Positions 28,653 through 40,316 of a stretch of DNA of 40,534 nucleotides are shown piece after piece. Position 1 is the first letter of the stretch. Every line of letters begins with the position of its first letter. Source of the DNA: Gemmatimonadota bacterium (GTDB lineage Bacteria > Gemmatimonadota > Gemmatimonadetes > Gemmatimonadales > Gemmatimonadaceae); the NCBI GenBank assembly GCA_947463135.1, contig CANHTA010000009.1, positions 1 through 40,534 on the forward strand, read 5' to 3'. Position numbers and translations under genes: made by a program. The notes beneath the pieces are model-generated. The model searched no databases and was not told the origin of the DNA. It was given only the letters and a program-made list of their open reading frames with translations.

Positions 28653-29959
28653 CGGTCGATCTCTCCCATCACGATGTCGATGCTCGCGTTGATCGCGATC
28701 ACGTCCGACAGCAAATGTCCTTCCACCATCTTCGGAATCGCCGAAAGGTTCACGAACGAAGGCGGACGAATGCGCCAGCGCACCGGCTTCGACGTACCGT
28801 CGCTGACCATGTAATACCCCTTCTCGCCCTTCGGGCTCTCCACCGGCACGTAACATTCGCCGGCCGGCGGACGCGGGCCTTCCATGACGAGCTTGAAGTG
28901 GTGGATCATCGATTCCATCTCACTCGTTGCCTTGTGCTTGGGCGGCAGAATGAGTCGAGGATCGTTGATGTTCACGGGTCCGTCGGGCAACCGCTGCAGC
29001 GCCTGTTCGAGAATGCGGACGCTCTGGCGCATCTCTTCTACACGCACGAGGAACCGATCGTAGACATCACCGGCCGTGCCGACGACGACGTCGAAGTCGT
29101 AGGTCTCGTAATCGAGGTACGGAAAATCCTTTCGGACATCGTACGCCACGCCGGACGCGCGCAACATGGGACCGGACAGCCCGGCGTTCACCGCTTCCTG
29201 TGCACTCATCGCGCCAAGGCCAACGGTCCGACCGGCCCAGATCGCGTTGGTCTCCAGCATGCGCACCGACTCCTCAAGCGTCTTGGGAAAGCCGCGAAGA
29301 AAGGCGCGTAACCCGTCGAGCCAGCCGTCCGGAATGTCAGCGGCCATCCCGCCGACACGCGTGGCCGTGGTGGTGAGGCGCGCGCCCACCCAGCCTTCGA
29401 GCAGGTTGTACACGTTCTCGCGCTCCTGATACAGCCACAGGAACGGCGTGAACGCGCCGAGGTCGACCGACGTGGTGCCGAGCCACACCAGATGGGAAAT
29501 GATGCGTGAGAGCTCCATGAGCATGACGCGCAGCACCTTGCAGCGCTCCGTCATGCCAACGCCGAACAGACGCTCCGCACCGAGCACAAAGGCCACGTTG
29601 TTTCCCGGCGAATTCAGATAGTCCTCGCGGTCGGTCCACGGAATAATCTGATTGTACTGCCGGTACTCACCGATCTTTTCAAAACCGCAGTGCAGATAGC
29701 CGATGTGCGGGATACACCGCACCACGGTTTCCCCATCCAGCTCAAGCACCAGACGCAAGACCCCGTGCGTGGCGGGGTGCTGCGGCCCAATGTTGATCAG
29801 CATGTGATCAGAGCCCATCTCGGGTTCCGGCACCATGATGGAGGGATCGAGCGCAACCGCTTTCCCACCGTGGCTCACCAACGGCGCGCGCAAGGGCATG
29901 CCGTGGGCGTCGAGCCCGCTCGTGCCCAGTGCCACTTCAATAGTGCGACGCTCGCTCAT
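28649..29959 (-). CDS. nuoD: NADH-quinone oxidoreductase subunit D
   Basis: NuoD forms much of the quinone site in the connecting part of complex I. The protein has 436 residues. The motif GPQHPATHGVLRL near residues 58-70 is the quinone-site signature, and PHIGYLHCGFEK and the C-terminal AINASIDIVMGEIDR are typical. About 40 residues precede the usual N-terminus. The ATG overlaps the nuoC stop by 4 bases. It is a separate gene from nuoC, unlike the fused nuoCD of Escherichia coli. Confidence 0.96.
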   Translation of the reverse strand: MSERRTIEVALGTSGLDAHGMPLRAPLVSHGGKAVALDPSIMVPEPEMGSDHMLINIGPQHPATHGVLRLVLELDGETVVRCIPHIGYLHCGFEKIGEYRQYNQIIPWTDREDYLNSPGNNVAFVLGAERLFGVGMTERCKVLRVMLMELSRIISHLVWLGTTSVDLGAFTPFLWLYQERENVYNLLEGWVGARLTTTATRVGGMAADIPDGWLDGLRAFLRGFPKTLEESVRMLETNAIWAGRTVGLGAMSAQEAVNAGLSGPMLRASGVAYDVRKDFPYLDYETYDFDVVVGTAGDVYDRFLVRVEEMRQSVRILEQALQRLPDGPVNINDPRLILPPKHKATSEMESMIHHFKLVMEGPRPPAGECYVPVESPKGEKGYYMVSDGTSKPVRWRIRPPSFVNLSAIPKMVEGHLLSDVIAINASIDIVMGEIDR

Positions 29960-30708
29960 TCGCCAACCCGGTCGTGACCGTCATGACTGTCTGCCCGTTC
30001 AGCGAGTCGACGCTTCATGTCTTCCGGCAACGAATGAAACGCGTCCGCAATGGAGAGCTCCTCCATGGAATACCGGGCTTCGGGGTCAGCAGCCAGCGCC
30101 TGCTTGAGCTGTTCCGCACGACTGAAGCGCCCCCGCAAGGGGAAATCTTTCCGCAGCGGATACCCCTCGCGATACGTCTCCCACATGAGCAGGCGACGGA
30201 GATCGGGATGCCCCTCGAAGCGAATGCCGAACATGTCGTAACACTCCCGTTCAAGCCAATCGGCCCCGCTGTAAATGTCCACAATGGACGGGACTGAAAG
30301 TGTCGTCCCTTTCGGCAATTCAACCTTGAGACGCAAAAAGCGCCGATGCGCAAGGGCACGAAGATGCCACACAACTTCGAGAGGACGATCCGCGTCGCGA
30401 TACTCGACCGCCGTGACATCAACCAGATAGTCATAGCGTTCACGAGGCTCGTCGTGGAGCCACCGGACAATCGCATGCAGCGCATCGTTGGCTACGAAGA
30501 CCGTCGTCTCCCCCCAGGTCACCTCGGTGCGGACAATCGCCGTGCCAAAGTGGGCGCTCAACGCGGCCGCCGTAGGATTCACGGGGCCACCACGATGCGC
30601 AATGTGTGTTGGCGTGATGGGCGAGCCGTTCACGTCGCTGGCGACCGCCGCCTGCGTGGTCACAGGCGCGAGGTCAGCTCCGGTGGGTGCCACCGTTGGC
30701 ACCGTCAT
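29956..30708 (-). CDS. nuoC: NADH-quinone oxidoreductase subunit C
   Basis: NuoC is a structural subunit of the peripheral arm (30 kDa family). The protein has 250 residues. The conserved part includes [12 protein letters not shown] (about 98-109), [20 protein letters not shown] text (here [15 protein letters not shown]) and the [21 protein letters not shown] segment typical of the family. The first 45 residues are Ala-, Thr- and Pro-rich and not conserved. The ATG at 30708 overlaps the nuoB stop by 4 bases. Confidence 0.95.
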   Translation of the reverse strand: MTVPTVAPTGADLAPVTTQAAVASDVNGSPITPTHIAHRGGPVNPTAAALSAHFGTAIVRTEVTWGETTVFVANDALHAIVRWLHDEPRERYDYLVDVTAVEYRDADRPLEVVWHLRALAHRRFLRLKVELPKGTTLSVPSIVDIYSGADWLERECYDMFGIRFEGHPDLRRLLMWETYREGYPLRKDFPLRGRFSRAEQLKQALAADPEARYSMEELSIADAFHSLPEDMKRRLAERADSHDGHDRVGE

Positions 30709-31331
30709 GGCGCCGACCGGGTTTGATGCACCGAGTTGCCGAACGGCTCAGAGAGTTCGTCGATCCGCGACGGCGGAATGTAGAGCTGGCTCTCGGGGTC
30801 GGGAACAATCTCCACATGACGCGCGGTATCCTTCAAACGCTCCTGCATCACCTTCTTTTGCAGCATCATGATGCCGTGCATGAGTGCTTCCGGCCGCGGC
30901 GGACATCCCGGGACGTATACGTCGACGGGAATGATCGTATCGATCCCCTGCACCACGGCGTAGTTGTCAAACATACCGCCCGTGGACGCACAGGCCCCCA
31001 TCGAAATCACCCACTTCGGCTGTGGCATTTGCTGATAGATCCGTCGAATGACGGGTGCAAGTTTCAGCGGCACACGTCCGGCACAGAGGAGAACATCGGC
31101 CTGGCGCGGGGAGTAGCTGAGTCGCTCCATCCCGAACCGCGCAAGGTCGAAGCGACTGGCAGCGGTCGCCATGAATTCGATGGCGCAGCAGGCCGTACCG
31201 AAGGGCATCGGCCACAGCGAACCAGCACGCGCCCAGTTCACGAGGAAGTCGAGACGGGTGGTCACCCAGCCATCCTGCGCGCCAGCATCGACCTGAAGCA
31301 AGCGGCTCTCCGCGGAAGAGTTCAATCCCAC
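30705..31331 (-). CDS. nuoB: NADH-quinone oxidoreductase subunit B (cluster N2)
   Basis: NuoB binds cluster N2, the last electron carrier before quinone. The protein has 208 residues. The cluster ligands are the adjacent Cys48-Cys49 in TACCAIEF, Cys114 in [10 protein letters not shown] and Cys143 in VPGCPPRPE. The start is a GTG at 31331, 7 bases after a GGGAG site and overlapping the end of nuoA by 10 bases. It sits in the canonical nuoABC order. Confidence 0.96.
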   Translation of the reverse strand: MGLNSSAESRLLQVDAGAQDGWVTTRLDFLVNWARAGSLWPMPFGTACCAIEFMATAASRFDLARFGMERLSYSPRQADVLLCAGRVPLKLAPVIRRIYQQMPQPKWVISMGACASTGGMFDNYAVVQGIDTIIPVDVYVPGCPPRPEALMHGIMMLQKKVMQERLKDTARHVEIVPDPESQLYIPPSRIDELSEPFGNSVHQTRSAP

Positions 31332-31726
31332 GTTAACGCTCCCTTCTTCCAGACGTAAACAAACCCCACCACGAGAATCGCGACAAACACGAGCATTTCA
31401 ACGAGGCCGAAAAACGACAGCGATCCCGCCGGACAGGCACCGGCGACTAATGGCACAGCACAGGAGAGCTGTCGGTAATACACACCCCACGGAATCATGA
31501 ATACCGTTTCAATGTCGAAGACAATGAACAGCATGGCGACGAGATAGAACTTCACCGAGAACCGCTCTCGGGCGTCGCCGAGTGGGCTCATCCCCGACTC
31601 ATAGGGCTGCGACTTCACCGCCGTGGGTTGTGCTCGCACGGTGAGGTGCGCGACGCCGAGAATCAGCACCGCGTTCAGAATGACAAAACCCAACAGGAGC
31701 AAAACGGGCAAATAGTTTCGTAGCAT
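31322..31726 (-). CDS. nuoA: NADH-quinone oxidoreductase subunit A
   Basis: NuoA is a small membrane subunit of complex I beside the quinone site. The chosen form has 134 residues with three membrane segments. [23 protein letters not shown] and [11 protein letters not shown] are the family motifs, with the acidic residues of the second helix. The start is uncertain: ATG 31726 matches the usual N-terminus, while ATG 31765 and GTG 31783 would add 13 or 19 residues. None has a well-placed ribosome binding site. It is the first gene of the nuo operon and diverges from dcd. Confidence 0.93.
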   Translation of the reverse strand: MLRNYLPVLLLLGFVILNAVLILGVAHLTVRAQPTAVKSQPYESGMSPLGDARERFSVKFYLVAMLFIVFDIETVFMIPWGVYYRQLSCAVPLVAGACPAGSLSFFGLVEMLVFVAILVVGFVYVWKKGALTWD

Positions 31727-31797
31727 CGTCGGCGCGAACGGATAGCCGCGCCGCAGCGCGCCCATCCTCGTGAAAGAATTCACAAAGCGGCTGCGGT

Positions 31798-31826
31798 AAG
31801 GTATCAGAGGGACCGCGCGCGCTCAA
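31798..31826 (-). promoter_or_regulatory. Candidate promoter for the nuo operon
   Basis: On the minus strand TTGAGC (31826-31821) is followed after 17 bases by TACCTT (31803-31798). The start site would fall near 31791, upstream of all three possible nuoA starts. Four of six bases match in the -35 box and three of six in the -10 box, so the call is tentative. Confidence 0.4.
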
Positions 31827-31997
31827 CGGTGCACCGCTGAGTTCACCAGCCGAAGTAACCCGCGAACGGCAATTGGCCGGTGAATGGTGAGACTCCGCCT
31901 TCTCGCCGCGTTTTGACTATGTTTCCCGCCGATCGTGCACGACGATGTGGACCGGTTGGTCCTATTCGGCACGGGCCACCTCTTCCCCTCCCTCCTC

Positions 31998-32552
31998 ATG
32001 GGACTCTGCTCCGACCGCTGGATCACGCGCATGGCGCGCGAGCACGGCATGATCGAACCGTTCGAGGACCGTCAGGTTCGCGAGGGGGTGATCTCCTACG
32101 GCGTCAGCTCGTACGGATACGACATGCGCGTGGCCCGGGAATTCAAGATCTTTACCAATGTCCTGAGCTCGATCGTTGACCCCAAGGCGTTCGATCCGAA
32201 AAGCTTCGTGGAGTTCGAGGGCGATGTCTGCATCGTCCCCCCGAATTCCTTCGCGCTGGCCCGGAGTGTCGAGTACTTCCGCATTCCTCGGGACGTGCTC
32301 ACGCTCACGGTTGGGAAGAGCACCTATGCCCGCTGCGGGATCATCACCAACGTCACGCCCTTCGAACCTGAATGGGAGGGGTATGTGACGCTCGAGATCT
32401 CCAACACGACGCCGCTCCCAGCCAAGATTTACGCCAACGAAGGCATCGCGCAGGTGGTGTTCTTCACCGGCGATGAACCGCCCGAGGTGTCCTATGGCGA
32501 CAAAAAGGGCAAGTATCAGGGGCAGCATGGCGTGACCCTCCCCCGCATTTAA
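31998..32552 (+). CDS. dcd: dCTP deaminase
   Basis: Dcd deaminates dCTP to dUTP, the main bacterial route to dTMP precursors. The protein has 184 residues. The N-terminal [29 protein letters not shown] (about 35-44), [10 protein letters not shown] and [12 protein letters not shown], and the C-terminal QHGVTLPRI are family motifs. It is the only plus-strand gene in the window. The frame is open back to a GTG at 31935, but the ATG at 31998 matches the family start. No ribosome binding site is seen. Whether it also has dUTPase activity cannot be told. Confidence 0.95.
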   Translation: MGLCSDRWITRMAREHGMIEPFEDRQVREGVISYGVSSYGYDMRVAREFKIFTNVLSSIVDPKAFDPKSFVEFEGDVCIVPPNSFALARSVEYFRIPRDVLTLTVGKSTYARCGIITNVTPFEPEWEGYVTLEISNTTPLPAKIYANEGIAQVVFFTGDEPPEVSYGDKKGKYQGQHGVTLPRI

Positions 32553-32555
32553 CGG

Positions 32556-32588
32556 AAAACGGGCGGCACCCCTTAAGGTTGCCGCCCG
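32556..32588. terminator. Bidirectional terminator between dcd and the DsrE-like gene
   Basis: A 9-base-pair stem (CGGGCGGCA with its complement, 32560-32568 and 32580-32588) plus two inner pairs lies between two convergent genes. On the minus strand it is followed directly by TTTT (32559-32556), as expected for intrinsic termination of the DsrE-like transcript. On the plus strand it begins 8 bases after the dcd stop but has no T-run. Confidence 0.75.
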
Positions 32589-32627
32589 CGTTGCGCGCTT
32601 CGGCTGACCTACTCGCCTACCCCTGCA

Positions 32628-33275
32628 TCAGCCGCCGCCATAGATGTACCGACACCCACGGTCCTGGGCCTGTTGCAGCGTCACAATCATCGCTGGGACA
32701 ACCTCGACACTGGGAAGGAGATTCGCCCGCACCTCATCGGAGAAGGCGGTGCGTAACGCCGCGTCCCCTCGCTGCGACTCGGGCAGAAAGCGCTGCCCCG
32801 CCGCCGCAATAGAATTAGCGCACGCCAAAAAGATGACACCTCGGGCGGCAAGCTGCGCCACCAGCACCGTGTTCGCGTTCCGGGTCGCGGGCATCTGCAG
32901 GGTGTCGCCAATCGGATACTTCCCCCAGATCGCATCGTTGAACAGCAAGCCGATCGCACGGCCGTTGAACCCCACGACCACCGTGCTATCGGCGTCGGCA
33001 AGGCCGTAGGCTTTCTTTTGGGTGTCTAAGAAGGTTTGCGCCCAGCGAAGCGCGATCCCGTCGCTGGCCAGATGCGAGTGAAAGATCACACGGTGCGGGC
33101 CGCGCAGGCGCGAGATCCACGGGTCATCAGCGGCGGCGCGCGCGTTTGCCTCAGTCTCAGGCTCAATCGCATCAGCCGTGCGCGGCATTGAGAGCCCAAG
33201 CGCTGCGCCAACGCCAACCAAACGGGACAGGAAGGAACGACGACCGGTTGTCATGGTATGGTGGTGTAGAGTCAT
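32628..33275 (-). CDS. Tat-exported DsrE-like protein
   Basis: The protein has 215 residues. A twin-arginine signal peptide is clear: GRRSFLSRLVG followed by a hydrophobic stretch and an ADA cleavage site near residue 36. The mature part resembles the DsrE/DsrF-like family of small sulfur-handling proteins: IFHSH near the start, GVIFLACANS with Cys152 at the usual cysteine position, and a LLPSVEVVPAMIVTLQQAQDRG ending. A periplasmic role in sulfur transfer is inferred, not shown. ATG 33275 lies 8 bases after the cytochrome gene stop; ATG 33254 is an alternative that shortens the leader by seven residues. A terminator follows. Confidence 0.72.
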   Translation of the reverse strand: MTLHHHTMTTGRRSFLSRLVGVGAALGLSMPRTADAIEPETEANARAAADDPWISRLRGPHRVIFHSHLASDGIALRWAQTFLDTQKKAYGLADADSTVVVGFNGRAIGLLFNDAIWGKYPIGDTLQMPATRNANTVLVAQLAARGVIFLACANSIAAAGQRFLPESQRGDAALRTAFSDEVRANLLPSVEVVPAMIVTLQQAQDRGCRYIYGGG

Positions 33276-33283
33276 CAGTGAGC

Positions 33284-34126
33284 TCAGTAACGAGACGTCA
33301 AAGAATCCGGCGACACGCGACGGGGCAACAAGGGGCGTTCAAGTGGCACCGGCCGACCGGCAGCCGTCGCCGCCGTGGTGGCATACGCCACGTCGGCAGG
33401 AGGATCTCCCTTCGGCCAATCTCGCTCTTTCCCGGGATGATCTTGACGCGGTTGCCTGAGGATGAACGCCGCGATGTCCGCCGCCTCCTGCGCCGTGAGC
33501 GTATCGGCGTGGTCCAGCGGCATATTGTGGCGCACAAAGGTGGCTAACGTGAACTGGCGGGCCATGCCTGCACCGATTGCATAGCTGTCAATCCCCCACA
33601 CGGCAGGCGCATTGAGCGCTGGATTGCCTTGACCGGCTACGCCATGACACCGCGCGCACTGGCCCCCGTAGCCCACCTCACCGCTGGCAACGACACCAAC
33701 CAACCGCACCGAATCGACCGCCGGCGGGCGCGGTAGCGCTCGGAGGGTCTCGATATAGGCAAGCATATCGCGCATCTCCTGACCATCCTCAGGTAACATG
33801 CGCCCCGCCAGGCTGCGTGCAATACATTCGTTTACGCGACGCGCCAGTGTCTCTTCGTAACCGGGACGCGCGCGGTATCGCGGATAACGCGCCGCCGTCC
33901 CATGCCATGACATGGCGGTCGCTCGCGTACCCTTATCGAGATGGCAGCTGGTGCAACGCAGTGCATTCCCACTGTGCTGCGGGAGTGAATCCCGAAACGC
34001 TTGAAGAAGCGCCAGTCCCCGCTCGGCGTCACCGGCATGACGCGCCGGTGCGGGTTCGGAACACGCAACGCTGAGCAAGGAGGCGATCACCCATAGGGTG
34101 ACGCGGAAAGTGGTACGACCGTGCAT
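33284..34126 (-). CDS. Diheme cytochrome c, TsdA (thiosulfate dehydrogenase)-like
   Basis: The protein has 280 residues. An N-terminal signal ends near ACS (Cys22), so it is secreted, perhaps as a lipoprotein although the lipobox is imperfect. Two heme c motifs are present, CTSCH (58-62) and CARCH (157-161). The first domain resembles TsdA: CHLDKGT, a YPRYRARPG segment and RRVNECIARSLAG, where Cys101 lies at the position of the Cys heme ligand of TsdA. A HNMPL segment offers a Met ligand for the second heme. The last 50 residues are Pro-rich. ATG 34126 is chosen; the frame runs further up into the sdhB terminator. Thiosulfate oxidation is inferred; another TsdA-like cytochrome function is possible. 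Confidence 0.75.
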   Translation of the reverse strand: MHGRTTFRVTLWVIASLLSVACSEPAPARHAGDAERGLALLQAFRDSLPQHSGNALRCTSCHLDKGTRATAMSWHGTAARYPRYRARPGYEETLARRVNECIARSLAGRMLPEDGQEMRDMLAYIETLRALPRPPAVDSVRLVGVVASGEVGYGGQCARCHGVAGQGNPALNAPAVWGIDSYAIGAGMARQFTLATFVRHNMPLDHADTLTAQEAADIAAFILRQPRQDHPGKERDWPKGDPPADVAYATTAATAAGRPVPLERPLLPRRVSPDSLTSRY

Positions 34127-34140
34127 ACCGGAACATACGA

Positions 34141-34178
34141 CAAAAAACAGGGGCGCGCTGCCGAAGCAACGCGCCCCC
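34141..34178 (-). terminator. Rho-independent terminator of the sdhCAB operon
   Basis: An 8-base-pair GC stem (34150-34157 with 34170-34177) with an inner TGC/GCA stem and CGAA loop is followed on the minus strand by GTTTTTTG (T-run at 34147-34142). It lies about 25 bases after the sdhB stop and separates sdh from the cytochrome gene. A second hairpin, 11 base pairs with a 3-base loop (34184-34208), overlaps the sdhB stop codon. Confidence 0.88.
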
Positions 34179-34202
34179 GAAACGGCTGAGCCGCGTAGCG
34201 GC

Positions 34203-34975
34203 TCAGCCGCCCCCAACGGACGCCTTCCGCTCCTGTCGCCGCGCCGTGGCGACGACATAATCGCGGTTCATCCGCTTAATCACGTCGATACTGATCTCCT
34301 TCGGGCACGCTTCCTGACACTCCCCAACCAGGGTGCAGTGGCCAAAGCCCTCGATATCCATCTGCTCGACCATACCAATCGCACGGGTGTCACGCTCAGG
34401 CTGCCCCTGTGGCAGCATCCCAAGGTGCGTGAGCTTGGCGCCGGTAAAGAGGGAGGCGGAGGCGTTGGGACAGGCCGCCACGCAGGCGCCGCAGCCGATA
34501 CACGCCGCTGCGTCCATCGCCTCTTCAACCGTGTCTTTGCCGATGAGAATCGAGTTGGCATCCCGCGCACCACCGGTGTTGACCGAGACGTATCCCCCGG
34601 CCTGAATGATGCGGTCGAGCGCCCCACGATTCACCACCAAGTCCTTCACAATCGGAAAGCCGGCCGCGCGCCACGGCTCAACGGTGATGATGTCACCGTC
34701 CTTAAATGCACGCATGTGCAACTGGCAGGTCGCAGCGCCAGACCATGGCCCGTGCGCCTGACCGTTGATCATCATGGAGCATGAACCACAAATCCCCTCC
34801 CGACAATCGTGCGCGAAGGCTACCGGTACCTTGCCTTCCATGGTCAACTGCTCATTCAGCAGGTCGAACATCTCGAGGAAGGACATGTCGGCGCTGACGC
34901 CATCCAACGTGTACGTCTCAAGTGCGCCCGGAGCCTGCGAGGCTGGCTGACGCCAGACGTTCAGAGTGAGCTTCA

Positions 34976-34976
<1 letters not shown>
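34203..34976 (-). CDS. sdhB: Succinate dehydrogenase iron-sulfur subunit
   Basis: SdhB passes electrons from the flavin to quinone in complex II. The protein has 257 residues. The 2Fe-2S cysteines are 58, 63, 66 and 84; the two ferredoxin motifs are [12 protein letters not shown] (159-169) and Cys214, 220 and 224 in [14 protein letters not shown]. This form matches the Bacillus/Bacteroidetes type of succinate dehydrogenase/fumarate reductase. The ATG overlaps the sdhA stop by one base. Two hairpins at its 3' end form the terminator region. Confidence 0.96.
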
Positions 34977-36889
<1,913 letters not shown>

Positions 36890-36890
36890 G

Positions 36891-37616
36891 TTAGCGAGTC
36901 TCCACGGCGGGCGTAGCGAGCGCTGTAGCGGCCGAGGCGTCGACCAACTTTGGCGCTGGCGCGAACTTGCCGAGCAGCGCAGCAATCGGAATGACGGTAA
37001 ACCCGGCCACCACGATGCATGCAATGGCTAGGGCAAGGCGACGCTTGAGCGGCTGCGTGGACGGACGCGCAATGCCGAGCGTCCGCACCACCGCCCACGT
37101 GCCGTGATAGAGGTGGAGACCGAGCGCGGCCATCGCGAGCACGTAGAAGCCGGCGACGAGCGGGTTGGCCAACCCGATACGTACGTTGTTGTACGGATCA
37201 AGATGCGTGAAGTCCGGGTGCAATACCCCGACCGTGAGTTGGAGCAGGTGGAAGACCAGGAACACCAGCAGGAGCACACCGCCCCAGCGGATGGTGCGCG
37301 CGGCAAAGGTGGTCACCTGCGGCCGCCGTTCCGCGTACGCCGTAGGACGGGCTGCGCGCGACATCATGGTGAGCTGGTAGGCGGCCAGCGCATGCAGCAC
37401 CACTGCCGCAATCAGACCGATACGGGCGGCCCAGAGCAGCGGCATGCTGGTACGCAGCAGCATGGCATAGTCGTACATGGCCTCCTGCCCCTTGAACATG
37501 GTCAGGTTGCCAAGCATATGGCCAATCACGAACAGGATCCCGATGATCCCCGTTACGGCCATCACGACCTTCTTACCGATCGTGCTTTGCCAGAAACGCA
37601 AGAGAATGACCTGCAT
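36891..37616 (-). CDS. sdhC: Succinate dehydrogenase cytochrome b558 subunit
   Basis: SdhC anchors complex II in the membrane and binds heme b and quinone. The protein has 241 residues with five membrane segments, the b558 type that works alone without SdhD. Candidate heme ligands are His33 (IGHMLGN), His75, His123 and His168/His171 (HLYHG). This type usually reduces menaquinone, in line with the mqn genes. ATG 37616 has a GGAGG site about 7 bases upstream, which decides the start; the frame is open further up. It leads the sdhCAB operon. Confidence 0.94.
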   Translation of the reverse strand: MQVILLRFWQSTIGKKVVMAVTGIIGILFVIGHMLGNLTMFKGQEAMYDYAMLLRTSMPLLWAARIGLIAAVVLHALAAYQLTMMSRAARPTAYAERRPQVTTFAARTIRWGGVLLLVFLVFHLLQLTVGVLHPDFTHLDPYNNVRIGLANPLVAGFYVLAMAALGLHLYHGTWAVVRTLGIARPSTQPLKRRLALAIACIVVAGFTVIPIAALLGKFAPAPKLVDASAATALATPAVETR

Positions 37617-37678
37617 CACGATCCTCCGGCCGATCGTACGGTGCACGAAACGCGAGAGCGCATACAATATCAGGGGGC

Positions 37679-37719
37679 AAAAGACGAAACCGGCGCGCTC
37701 ATCCTGCTGATCGCGCCGG
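37679..37719 (-). terminator. Rho-independent terminator of mdh
   Basis: An 8-base-pair stem (CCGGCGCG with its complement, 37690-37697 and 37712-37719) is followed on the minus strand by TTTCGTCTTTT (37689-37679). It lies 12 bases after the mdh stop. A possible extended -10 element for sdhC (TGATATTGT) lies just downstream, without a clear -35 box. Confidence 0.78.
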
Positions 37720-37730
37720 CTTGGTGAACA

Positions 37731-38663
<933 letters not shown>

Positions 38664-38786
38664 CTACCGGTTCTCCGAACGGATGTCCGAGCGAAGTAGG
38701 TTGAATGAGGCGGCGGCGCGGCGTTCTAGCTAAACATCGGTTTGATGGTTACCCGCGCAACGTCACCGCGAAAAGCGAACTTGGTG

Positions 38787-38815
38787 AACATAGAGGGCTG
38801 CACCAATGCGAGCAA
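38787..38815 (-). promoter_or_regulatory. Candidate promoter for mdh
   Basis: On the minus strand TTGCTC (38815-38810) is followed after 17 bases by TATGTT (38792-38787). The start site near 38780 would give a leader of about 120 bases before mdh. The intergenic region 38661-38856 holds nothing else that I recognise. The box match is moderate. Confidence 0.4.
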
Positions 38816-38856
38816 CAAGAGGCGTCAGGTGCCATGTCGGACCACGCGTCCCCACG

Positions 38857-39870
38857 TCAGCCCCCGACCTGACTCAGGGCTCGGAGACCGCCCACGCGCA
38901 TCTGCAATAGGTCATGCGCCTTCGGCTTCTCGGCCAGTGCCTGCGCGAAGAGCGGCGCGAGCGGCACGCCCGCCCGAATGGCGTCACGCAGCACCACCTC
39001 GTGGTCGCCGAACAGGCAGGTGCGCAAGCGACCATCGGCCGTGAGCCGCACGCGGTTACACCGCTCACAGTACGTGTGGGTCATCGGGGTAATCACTCCG
39101 ATGGTCCCGGCGGCCTGCGGATAGCGGTAGTACACCGCCGGGCCATTACCACGCGATGGGCCGGCATCGGCGGTCAACGGATCCACGGCGCGGAGGCGCG
39201 CGAGGATTTCGTCGGTCGGGACGACGTGATCGAAGGTGAGCTCGCGGAGTTCACCAACCGGCATCAGCTCAATGAAGCGCACATGCCAGGGGTGGTCACG
39301 CGTGAGGGCCGCAAAATCGGCGATTTCGTCATCGTTGATCCCGCGCATCACCACCACATTGATCTTGATGGGGCCAAGTCCCGCGTCCTGCGCGGCACGT
39401 GCGGCGGCCACCAAATCAAAGTGCAGATCCCGTCGCGCAATCGCGACCACACGATCCGGCTTCAACGAGTCGGCGCTGATGTTCACGCGATCAAGCCCGG
39501 CGTCCGCGAGTTCAGCGGCGAGCGCCGGCAGTTTGACCCCGTTCGTGGAGAGCGCAATGTCCTCGATTCCCGGGATATCGCGCAGCATACGCACGAGCTG
39601 GGCGAGCTGCGGCCGAATAGTCGGCTCCCCCCCGGTAATGCGAAGCCGTCGCAAACCCATCGGGGCGAGCTGACGCACAACGTCGGCGATCTCTTCGTAA
39701 CGCAGGATGTCAGCCTTCGGCAGCCATGGCAGCCCCTCCACCGGCATGCAGTACTGGCACCGGAAGTTGCAGCGATCGGTGACCGAGATACGCAGATACT
39801 CGATTTTCCGGCCGAATTGATCGTGAGACTCCCCGAGGATTGGGGCCACCGGTGCCACGGGGGGCGTCAT
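38857..39870 (-). CDS. moaA: GTP 3',8-cyclase (radical SAM), molybdenum cofactor synthesis
   Basis: MoaA makes 3',8-cyclo-dihydro-GTP, the first step of molybdopterin synthesis. The protein has 337 residues. The SAM cluster is CX3CX2C (Cys34, 38, 41 in CNFRCQYC); the second cluster is CX2CX13C in CERCNRVRLTADGRLRTC. ITGGEP and STNG are typical SAM-domain motifs, and the protein ends in the conserved Gly-Gly. The ATG at 39870 overlaps the moaE stop by 4 bases and is preferred over an upstream start at 39897. It closes the moaDEA unit. Confidence 0.96.
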   Translation of the reverse strand: MTPPVAPVAPILGESHDQFGRKIEYLRISVTDRCNFRCQYCMPVEGLPWLPKADILRYEEIADVVRQLAPMGLRRLRITGGEPTIRPQLAQLVRMLRDIPGIEDIALSTNGVKLPALAAELADAGLDRVNISADSLKPDRVVAIARRDLHFDLVAAARAAQDAGLGPIKINVVVMRGINDDEIADFAALTRDHPWHVRFIELMPVGELRELTFDHVVPTDEILARLRAVDPLTADAGPSRGNGPAVYYRYPQAAGTIGVITPMTHTYCERCNRVRLTADGRLRTCLFGDHEVVLRDAIRAGVPLAPLFAQALAEKPKAHDLLQMRVGGLRALSQVGG

Positions 39871-40316
39871 GCGCTCCCCTTCGTCGGGTCCAGCCATTCA
39901 CGATCACCACTCAGGTAGTGCTCACGCTTCCAGATCGGTACGCGTTGTTTGAGGGCTTCGATCACCTCGCGCGCAGCGTCCATAGCCTGCGCACGATGGG
40001 CGTGCGCAGCCACGATGGCCACACTGGCCTCGCCGATCTCCAGAGTCCCCACGCGATGCACCACGACCAGTCGTACGCCCTCAATGCGGGCGCAGCTCTC
40101 TTCGGCGATGGCGCGCATTTCCGACACCGCCATGGGCAGGTAGCCCTCGTACTCCATGCCACTCACGGGCCGCCCGTCATTGTGGTCCCGAACCGTCCCC
40201 AGAAACACCGAGACCGCACCAACCCCCGGTGCCTGAGCCAGTGTCAGGAGTGCGCCGACCTCAATGGGTTCCGTGACGATGGCCACATGCACCACCTGAC
40301 TGACGGGCGCCGTCAT
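39867..40316 (-). CDS. moaE: Molybdopterin synthase catalytic subunit
   Basis: MoaE with MoaD converts cyclic pyranopterin monophosphate to molybdopterin by inserting two sulfurs. The protein has 149 residues. GAVSVFLGTVRDHNDGRPVSGMEYEGY (about 33-59), VVHRVGTLEIGEASVAI (about 84-100), and the C-terminal RVPIWKREHY segment with the active-site lysine are family features. It overlaps moaD and moaA by 4 bases each. Confidence 0.96.
   Translation of the reverse strand: MTAPVSQVVHVAIVTEPIEVGALLTLAQAPGVGAVSVFLGTVRDHNDGRPVSGMEYEGYLPMAVSEMRAIAEESCARIEGVRLVVVHRVGTLEIGEASVAIVAAHAHRAQAMDAAREVIEALKQRVPIWKREHYLSGDREWLDPTKGSA

Noticed and set aside
34184-34208. Perfect 11-base-pair hairpin at the sdhB stop as a mobile-element end or regulator site
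   Set aside because: It is single, partly inside sdhB, and next to a clear intrinsic terminator; a contribution to termination or mRNA stability is the simpler reading.
38914-39918. Plus-strand open frame of 334 codons opposite moaA
   Set aside because: Antisense to a clear moaA with all cluster cysteines; no family resemblance.
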